5,866 nt of DNA, from the NCBI GenBank assembly GCA_050305935.1, contig JBNLGG010000130.1, forward strand, positions 1 to 5,866, written 5' to 3'. The position numbers were made by a program, and so were the translations under genes. This DNA comes from CAJXNP01 sp050305935. GTDB taxonomy: Bacteria > Bacteroidota > Bacteroidia > Cytophagales > Cyclobacteriaceae. Positions 1 to 4,663 of the stretch are shown here, in pieces; the first letter of the stretch is position 1; each line of letters opens with the position of its first letter. The notes under the pieces are model-generated. The model was not told the DNA's origin and did no database searches. It saw only the letters and a list, made by a program, of their open reading frames with translations.

Positions 1-150
1 AATGATGTTTATAACGTGCATTTTTTGCATATCATGATAAAACATGGTCCGTTTTACCCCACGTACACGTGTTTTTCTTGCATTTCAATCATTTTGTGGG
101 TTTTTATATGATCAGACAACATCTAGGAAAACAAAATCCCCATTGTCCAA

Positions 151-158
151 TAATTTTG
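151..158 (+). promoter_or_regulatory. Candidate Bacteroidota -7 promoter box (TAnnTTTG) for the dehydrogenase gene
   Basis: The octamer TAATTTTG fits the TAnnTTTG consensus of the -7 element used by the Bacteroidota primary sigma factor. It lies 24 bases before the ATG at 183, which would give a short, A-rich 5' leader, as is common in that phylum. No clear TTG-type -33 element is visible at the expected distance upstream (about 125-135), so this is only a half match. AT-rich DNA can produce such an octamer by chance. Confidence 0.3.
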
Positions 159-182
159 TACTTTTAACAGAAACAATCTGGT

Positions 183-1070
183 ATGAAAAATATCTCTGTC
201 ATTGGTGCTGGAACCATGGGTAACGGGATAGCCCATCACCTTTCTCTCTATAATTTCACGATCAATCTCATTGACATCTCGAAAGAAAACCTGGAAAAAG
301 GGATATCGACCATCAATAAAAATTTACAACGCCAAGCCGACAAGGAAAAAATAACTTCTTCGCAAAAAGAGGCCGCTCTTAAAAGCATACATCCTTCAAC
401 CTCTTTAGAAAACGCTAAAAGTAGCGACCTGGTGATAGAAGCGGCCACAGAAAACCCACACATTAAAAAGGAAATTCTTCGCACTATCAATCATACAGTC
501 ACCAGCAAGTGCATCATAGCCAGCAACACGTCCTCCATCTCTATTACCGAGCTTGGTAGCACACTTGATAACCCTGCTCAATTTATTGGTATGCATTTTA
601 TGAACCCTGTTCCGGTGATGAAACTGGTGGAAATTATTAAAGGATACTCCACCAGCCCGCAGACATTGGACAAAATCTACAAATTGTCTCTTGATATTGG
701 CAAAACACCGGTCGTGGTCAATGACTACCCGGGGTTTATCTCAAACCGCATACTCATGCCGATGATAAATGAAGCCATCTACTCACTTCATGAAAGAGTA
801 GCGGGTGTGGAAGAGATCGATACCATTATGATGCTGGGAATGGCCCACCCCATGGGGCCGCTCAAATTAGCAGATTTTATCGGCCTTGACATCTGCCTGT
901 CTATTTTAAAGGTGTTACATGAGGGTTTTGGCAATCCGAAATACTCCCCCTGTCCCCTCCTTATTAATATGGTGAATGCAGGAAAACTAGGCGCCAAAAC
1001 CGGGGAAGGATTTTACGACTGGTCAAAGGGAAAAGACACAATAATAATATCACAACAATTCTTGATATAA
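183..1070 (+). CDS. NAD-dependent 3-hydroxyacyl-CoA / 3-hydroxybutyryl-CoA dehydrogenase
   Basis: This soluble cytoplasmic enzyme oxidises (S)-3-hydroxyacyl-CoA to 3-ketoacyl-CoA with NAD+, or runs the reverse reaction, in beta-oxidation or butyrate/hydroxybutyrate metabolism. The 295-residue protein has an N-terminal Rossmann domain (about 1-182) with the dinucleotide motif G8-A-G10-T-M-G13. Asp31 at the end of strand 2 favours NAD over NADP. The C-terminal 3HCDH domain (about 184-281) begins PGFISNRI. Ser117, His138, Glu150 and Asn188 match human HAD Ser137, His158, Glu170 and Asn208 at a constant offset of 20, so the active site is intact. The motif GMHFMNPVPVMKLVEII is classic for the family. 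An in-frame TAA at 165-167 and the canonical N-terminus fix the start. A tail of about 14 residues after the usual terminal Tyr-Asp-Trp is slightly longer than typical. It stands alone, with no other beta-oxidation gene beside it, so its preferred chain length is unknown. Confidence 0.95.
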   Translation: MKNISVIGAGTMGNGIAHHLSLYNFTINLIDISKENLEKGISTINKNLQRQADKEKITSSQKEAALKSIHPSTSLENAKSSDLVIEAATENPHIKKEILRTINHTVTSKCIIASNTSSISITELGSTLDNPAQFIGMHFMNPVPVMKLVEIIKGYSTSPQTLDKIYKLSLDIGKTPVVVNDYPGFISNRILMPMINEAIYSLHERVAGVEEIDTIMMLGMAHPMGPLKLADFIGLDICLSILKVLHEGFGNPKYSPCPLLINMVNAGKLGAKTGEGFYDWSKGKDTIIISQQFLI

Positions 1071-1073
1071 TAC

Positions 1074-1095
1074 AATTTTAGATCAAGGTAAAATT
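1074..1095. repeat. AT-only inverted repeat just after the dehydrogenase gene
   Basis: AATTTTA (1074-1080) and TAAAATT (1089-1095) are perfect inverted copies separated by 8 bases, starting 4 bases after the TAA of the dehydrogenase gene. The placement suits a transcript end, but the stem is only seven A-U pairs and no T-run follows the right arm, so it is a poor intrinsic terminator. It could equally be chance pairing in AT-rich DNA. Confidence 0.25.
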
Positions 1096-1301
1096 TCACT
1101 TATACATCTCCGTTATTTCTACCGTTACGATCCCTCTTCGATTTTTTTATCAATTTTTTGGCTTAATTTCGTATTTATACTTATCTTCTCATTGGATTGT
1201 TAGCAAAGCACATTTATTGAATTGTCACAAGGTAAAATGTGAATATTTAAAGAAAGTACAATTTTCGACCTAGGTCAACTATCTTAACACGGGAATAAAA
1301 A

Positions 1302-1637
1302 ATGAGGCTTCGTGACGAACAAAGTTTATTTGAGGCGATTGAGATTTTCGAATCGAAATTTGCCAGTTGGATCAAAAGCAAATTAATCCAGGGAGGATAT
1401 GAAGTGGACGAAAGTATGTCCTTCCAGGAACTGCTGAAGACGTATGACACCAAGTTAAAAACTGACAGGCAACATGTCAATCCACTTCTAAATTGGTTAA
1501 GAGAGAAAGATCGTTGTGTGCACCTGAAAACACGGCTAATTAATGGCAATGATCATCTTGACACAACAGGCTTTAATTTATTGGAAAAGACAGCAATGGA
1601 TGGTGCAGTTTTACTATTAACTTTTCAAAGCAATTAA
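1302..1637 (+). CDS. Small hypothetical protein, 111 aa, unknown family
   Basis: I do not recognise this protein. It is 111 residues, has no signal peptide or membrane segment, and is rich in charged residues, so it should be soluble and cytoplasmic. The first half looks mostly helical (EQSLFEAIEIFESKFASWIK, then SFQELLKTYDTKLKT). A less charged end follows, finishing AMDGAVLLLTFQSN. An in-frame TAA at 1296-1298, two codons upstream, makes ATG 1302 the earliest possible start. A GGGA 8-11 bases before the ATG could act as a weak ribosome-binding site. Codon use resembles the neighbouring genes, and the opposite-strand reading is Ser/Cys-rich and unlike a protein. It is flanked by 231 bp and 80 bp of AT-rich noncoding DNA, so it may be its own transcription unit. 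It could be a lineage-specific gene or a remnant of a larger one. It being expressed is an inference. Confidence 0.6.
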   Translation: MRLRDEQSLFEAIEIFESKFASWIKSKLIQGGYEVDESMSFQELLKTYDTKLKTDRQHVNPLLNWLREKDRCVHLKTRLINGNDHLDTTGFNLLEKTAMDGAVLLLTFQSN

Positions 1638-1643
1638 GCACTA

Positions 1644-1719
1644 ATAAACCAGGTATTTTTTATAATGATAATTTTATATTTTTAGACGCCTTTCGGTATT
1701 AACACTTAATCTGGTTTAT
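1644..1719. promoter_or_regulatory. Inverted repeat spanning the intergenic gap and covering the acylase start codon
   Basis: ATAAACCAG at 1644-1652 is the exact reverse complement of CTGGTTTAT at 1711-1719, and the right arm includes the first two bases of the acylase ATG (1718-1720). Pairing can continue inward through one G-U (1653/1710) and one U-A (1654/1709), giving an 11-pair stem around a loop of about 54 nt that is AT-rich. In a transcript beginning upstream of 1644 this would bury the ribosome-binding region and start codon. A transcript starting inside the loop would escape it. Whether it is a real control element is inference. Confidence 0.35.
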
Positions 1720-4153
1720 GAAATTTTTTAAATTTCTGGCATGCATTTCCTTAAGTATCGCACTTTTTTACGTGCTGAATAACCGGCTAATTTTAAATAG
1801 TACGGCCATTCCTCCTTTGGGTAAATTCTTAAACCCTTATGAAGGTTTCTGGCAAAATGCTGAAAGTACTCCGCTGACAGCCCCTGAAAAATTTAATATC
1901 AACACCCTTCAAGAAGAGGTGCTTGTCAAGTACGACAGCAATTTCATCCCTCACATTTTTGCAGAAAACGATCCCGACCTTTACACTGCCGCCGGTTATG
2001 TAGCAGCGTTTCACCGCCTTTGGCAAATAGAACTGGTCACTCACAATGCCGCCGGCAGGCTAAGTGAAATCATTGGCCCGGCTACCATTCCACTTGATCA
2101 GGAGCAACGTAGAATCGGAATGGTGTGGAGTGCAAAAAGGGTAATTGAAGAATGGAAAAAATACCCGGAGATCTATGACATGCTGACGGCTTATGCAAAT
2201 GGTGTCAATGCCTATATCGACCGATTGAGCTACCGGGACCTGCCTCTGGAATATAAACTCCTTGACTATTCCCCCGAAAAATGGACTCCCTACAAATCCG
2301 CTCTGGTATTGAAATACATGTCCAAAATGCTGACCATCGGCGAAAGTGATATGGAGAACACAAATTTTGTCAATCAATATGGGTTTGACTTATTCAACAA
2401 ATTATTTCCCGATTTTCCGGAAGAAATTGACCCGATCATTCCAGGGGAAAAAAAATGGGATTTTGAGAATGATATAAAATTTGTTGAATCTGATACTTTC
2501 TTAAAGTCTCCTGCCCTTTCATCCATTTTTGAAAAACCCTATCCGGGCCTGGGAAGCAACAACTGGGCGATTGGTGCTTCAAAATCCGAAAATGGTAATG
2601 CCTTCCTGGCAAATGACATGCACCTGAATTTGAATCTTCCGTCCATTTGGTTTGTCGTCCAATATCACACACCTGAGATGAATGTTTTTGGCCATATTTT
2701 ACCTGGCACTCCCATGGTCATCCAGGGCTTTAATGACTCCATCGCCTGGGGTATGACAAATGCCTACCGTGATCTCGTCGACTGGTACAAGATCACTTTT
2801 AAGAATGAATATCGAAAGGAATATTTGTATGACGATAACTGGCTTCTTACCCGGCAATTGGTAGATACCATCAAAGTGAGGGGAGCCGAGGATATTATTG
2901 ACACCATCATTTTTACCCATCAAGGGCCGATAGCTTATGATGAGGGCTATATGGGTTCAGACCAAAAAGCCAATCTCGCCATGCGGTGGTTAGCGCACGA
3001 TGTTTCATTTGAACCTTTATGCTTCTTTGGATTAGCGAAAGCAAATAATTATGACGATTTCAAGGAAGCGATCTCCTATTTCAGTTGTCCTCCACAGAAC
3101 CTTGTTTTTGCTGATGTGAAAGGTAATACCGCTATCCATGTTCAGGGTAAATACCCCATCAAGTATCCACATCAGGGCAAGTTTATTTTGGATGGTAGCA
3201 CCAGCAGGTCAGAATGGGCCGGGTTTATTCCACCGGAAGAAAACCCTCAAATTTTTAATCCGACCAGAGGGTTTGTTAGTTCTGCGAATCAACACCCTGT
3301 TGACGAATCATACCCCTACTATGTGTATGCTGACAACAATGAATACTACCGAAATAGAAGAATAAATAATGTGCTGAATGAAAAAGACAGTCTTAAATTC
3401 GAAGATCTGGCCTTGTTGCAGACCGACGATTACAGCATTTATGCGGAAGAGTTGCTTCCCATTCTAATCGACAGCGTCAAGTTTAGCCAATTGACGAAAA
3501 GTGAGAAAGAAGTGGTTTCTGAATTAAAAAAGTGGGATTATAATTATGGTTCCAATGAAGTGGGCCCCGCCTTTTTTGAGATATGGCAGAATGAATTGTA
3601 TTCGATTATTTGGGATGAGCTCATTGATTCGGAAGTTCCCATGCCATTACCTTCGACATTTCAAACGGTCTGGCTAATGAAAAACAATGCTGATCTCGAA
3701 TTCTTCGATGTGACATCAACTGATAAAAAGGAAACGTTAAATGATTTAATCGTCATTTCTTTAGAAAAGACTGCAGAACAAATCGCCAAATGGAAGGCAG
3801 ATCACCCGGGGGAGCAGTTGACTCGGGCAAACTACTATCATACCAAAATAATGCACTACGCCCAAATCAATGCTTTTAGCCAACTGGATTTGAAAGTAGG
3901 CGGAAGTGGTGATGCGGTAAACGCTACGACCACAACTCATGGACCTTCTGAAAGAATTATCGTTGAAATGGGGACACCTGTGAAAGCGTGGCATACCTAT
4001 CCTGGAGGGCAGTCGGGCAACCCGGGAAATCCCCACTATACCAGATTTCTGGATTCGTGGATGAAGGGTACTTATTTTCCGGTTCACTTCTATAAATCCA
4101 AGGGCGATTACACCGACCAGACAATTTTTACCCAAACTTTATCCCCAAATTAA
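1718..4153 (+). CDS. Penicillin acylase (penicillin amidase) family Ntn hydrolase, exported
   Basis: This family hydrolyses amide bonds in substrates such as beta-lactams, N-acyl-homoserine lactones or acylated amino acids; the substrate here is unknown. The 811-residue length is normal. Residues 4-20 are a hydrophobic signal peptide or anchor without a clear cleavage site, so the enzyme should act outside the inner membrane. The alpha chain spans roughly 30-250, followed by a spacer and then Gly279-Ser280-Asn-Asn-Trp. Ser280 should be freed by self-cleavage as the beta-chain nucleophile. Counting it as beta-1, Asp352, Val354 and Asp355 fall on beta-73, 75 and 76, the calcium ligands of E. 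coli penicillin G acylase; Glu213 is a candidate alpha-chain ligand. Asn524 in SSANQHP suits the oxyanion Asn, and Arg545/Arg548 in YRNRRI suit the conserved Arg. The C-terminal GDAVNATTTTHGPSER and PGGQSGNPGNPHY blocks are typical. An in-frame TAA at 1700-1702 and the signal sequence support the start. Confidence 0.93.
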   Translation: MKFFKFLACISLSIALFYVLNNRLILNSTAIPPLGKFLNPYEGFWQNAESTPLTAPEKFNINTLQEEVLVKYDSNFIPHIFAENDPDLYTAAGYVAAFHRLWQIELVTHNAAGRLSEIIGPATIPLDQEQRRIGMVWSAKRVIEEWKKYPEIYDMLTAYANGVNAYIDRLSYRDLPLEYKLLDYSPEKWTPYKSALVLKYMSKMLTIGESDMENTNFVNQYGFDLFNKLFPDFPEEIDPIIPGEKKWDFENDIKFVESDTFLKSPALSSIFEKPYPGLGSNNWAIGASKSENGNAFLANDMHLNLNLPSIWFVVQYHTPEMNVFGHILPGTPMVIQGFNDSIAWGMTNAYRDLVDWYKITFKNEYRKEYLYDDNWLLTRQLVDTIKVRGAEDIIDTIIFTHQGPIAYDEGYMGSDQKANLAMRWLAHDVSFEPLCFFGLAKANNYDDFKEAISYFSCPPQNLVFADVKGNTAIHVQGKYPIKYPHQGKFILDGSTSRSEWAGFIPPEENPQIFNPTRGFVSSANQHPVDESYPYYVYADNNEYYRNRRINNVLNEKDSLKFEDLALLQTDDYSIYAEELLPILIDSVKFSQLTKSEKEVVSELKKWDYNYGSNEVGPAFFEIWQNELYSIIWDELIDSEVPMPLPSTFQTVWLMKNNADLEFFDVTSTDKKETLNDLIVISLEKTAEQIAKWKADHPGEQLTRANYYHTKIMHYAQINAFSQLDLKVGGSGDAVNATTTTHGPSERIIVEMGTPVKAWHTYPGGQSGNPGNPHYTRFLDSWMKGTYFPVHFYKSKGDYTDQTIFTQTLSPN
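2555..2557 (+). other. Predicted autoproteolysis site and nucleophile codon (Ser280)
   Basis: The AGC codon encodes Ser280 in the block GLGSNNWAIG. In the penicillin acylase family the precursor cuts itself between the preceding residue (here Gly279) and this Ser, exposing it as the N-terminal nucleophile of the beta chain. The calcium-ligand spacing downstream (beta-73/75/76) independently supports this register. The mature beta chain would be 532 residues (280-811). Confidence 0.85.
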
Positions 4154-4522
4154 ATGCTAAAATTTTTACTAAAAATATTGCTCATTGCACTCCCTTCAAT
4201 TTATTTACTAGAAGAATATCCCTGGTGGACGGTGATGGTGATTGCCTTTATTATATGTGCTATCATTAAAACCAATTGGTTTCTGTCATTCCTAAGTTCG
4301 TTCCTGGCCATTGGGGGATTGTGGTTTTATAAAGCCTACCAGATTGATGCCGAGACTAATTCCATACTGACCAATAAAATTGCAGAGCTTTTTGCACTAA
4401 GCAATCCTTTTTTGCTGGTCATCATTACGGCGGTCGTTGGGGGGCTGGCAGCCGGATTTGGCGGTCTTTCGGGACATACTTTCATAAAGCTTTTTGAAAA
4501 GAAAAAATCTCTTTACTATTAG
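4154..4522 (+). CDS. Small four-helix integral membrane protein, unknown function
   Basis: I cannot assign this 122-residue protein to a named family. Four hydrophobic segments are visible: about 3-19, 23-39, 42-60 and 84-104. A polar stretch (about 61-80, YQIDAETNSILTNKIAELF) lies before the last one, and the tail is basic (FEKKKSLYY). The last helix is Gly-rich (VVGGLAAGFGGLSG), suggesting close helix packing. The Lys-rich C-terminus should be cytoplasmic by the positive-inside rule, which puts both ends inside if there are four passes. Its ATG follows the acylase TAA with no gap (TAAATG), so it is very likely translated by termination-reinitiation from the same mRNA. That arrangement suggests a role beside the acylase at the membrane, such as a partner, anchor or permease-like accessory, but nothing in the sequence proves it. 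It is followed by a repeat-filled gap. Confidence 0.8.
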   Translation: MLKFLLKILLIALPSIYLLEEYPWWTVMVIAFIICAIIKTNWFLSFLSSFLAIGGLWFYKAYQIDAETNSILTNKIAELFALSNPFLLVIITAVVGGLAAGFGGLSGHTFIKLFEKKKSLYY

Positions 4523-4524
4523 CC

Positions 4525-4573
4525 AGAAGTCTGGAGACAGAAGTCCGAAGACCGGAGTTGGGAGATGGAAGTT
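4525..4573. repeat. Degenerate 7-bp tandem repeat, seven units (nGRAGWY)
   Basis: Seven consecutive heptamers begin 2 bases after the stop of the membrane-protein gene: AGAAGTC, TGGAGAC, AGAAGTC, CGAAGAC, CGGAGTT, GGGAGAT and GGAAGTT. All seven obey G at position 2, purine at 3, A at 4, G at 5, A/T at 6 and pyrimidine at 7. Position 6 alternates strictly T,A,T,A,T,A,T, so a 14-bp higher-order unit underlies the array. The + strand is purine-rich. No coding role is apparent, since a 7-bp period breaks the reading frame. I have the impression that similar GAAGTC/GAAGAC tracts occur between genes in some Bacteroidota, but cannot verify that here. Confidence 0.85.
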
Positions 4574-4603
4574 GGATATCCTGAATATTTTTTACGAAAA
4601 ACC

Positions 4604-4651
4604 AATAACTTACGACCTCAACTACTTAATAACTCAGTAACTTAATAACCT
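4604..4651. repeat. Degenerate 8-bp tandem repeat, six units (AATAACTY)
   Basis: Six consecutive octamers are AATAACTT, ACGACCTC, AACTACTT, AATAACTC, AGTAACTT and AATAACCT, together matching AATAACTY at 41 of 48 positions. Units 1 and 4 are perfect, and unit 2 is the most diverged. The array ends 12 bases before the ATG of the next gene, so it would form most of that gene's leader. It differs from the 7-bp array 30 bases upstream in both sequence and period. Confidence 0.75.
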
Positions 4652-4663
4652 AATCCCCAATCG

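Noticed and set aside
1..45. A minus-strand ATG at 45-43 with an open frame to the window edge (15 codons), a possible divergent gene start.
   Set aside because: Fifteen codons are not evidence, and no promoter or family signal supports it. Only the sequence to the left could decide.
1..111. A + strand frame open from base 1 to the TGA at 109-111 that could be the C-terminus of an upstream gene.
   Set aside because: The 36-residue reading is rich in His, Ile, Phe and Cys without any recognisable pattern, and it would run through the palindrome cluster at 30-76. Too short and unconvincing to call.
1225..1242. TCACA-N8-TGTGA as a CRP/FNR-type site.
   Set aside because: The half-sites are in the opposite order to the CRP consensus (TGTGA-N6-TCACA) and the spacer is wrong. 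Not called as a regulator site.
1267..1276. GACCTAGGTC, a perfect 10-bp palindrome 25 bases before the ATG at 1302, as a possible operator.
   Set aside because: Several perfect 10-bp palindromes are expected by chance in a window of this size, and there is no second copy to support it.
1247..1549. Minus-strand ORF of 100 codons overlapping the small hypothetical gene.
   Set aside because: Its translation is Ser-, Cys- and Leu-rich with no protein-like pattern, whereas the + strand reading is balanced and charged. Treated as a shadow.
1661..1666. TATAAT in the gap before the acylase, as a sigma-70 -10 box.
   Set aside because: There is no matching -35 upstream, and the likely phylum uses a different -7 consensus. 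The hexamer is expected in such AT-rich sequence.
3761..4135. Minus-strand ORF of 124 codons inside the acylase gene.
   Set aside because: It lies opposite well-conserved acylase C-terminal motifs, so the open frame is a by-product of the coding strand's composition.
4523..4600. A rho-independent terminator after the small membrane-protein gene, using CCAGAAGTCTGG (4523-4534) or GGATATCC (4574-4581) plus the T-run at about 4588-4593.
   Set aside because: The first hairpin has no T-run after it, and the second is a loop-less palindrome separated from the T's by other bases. Neither makes a credible terminator.
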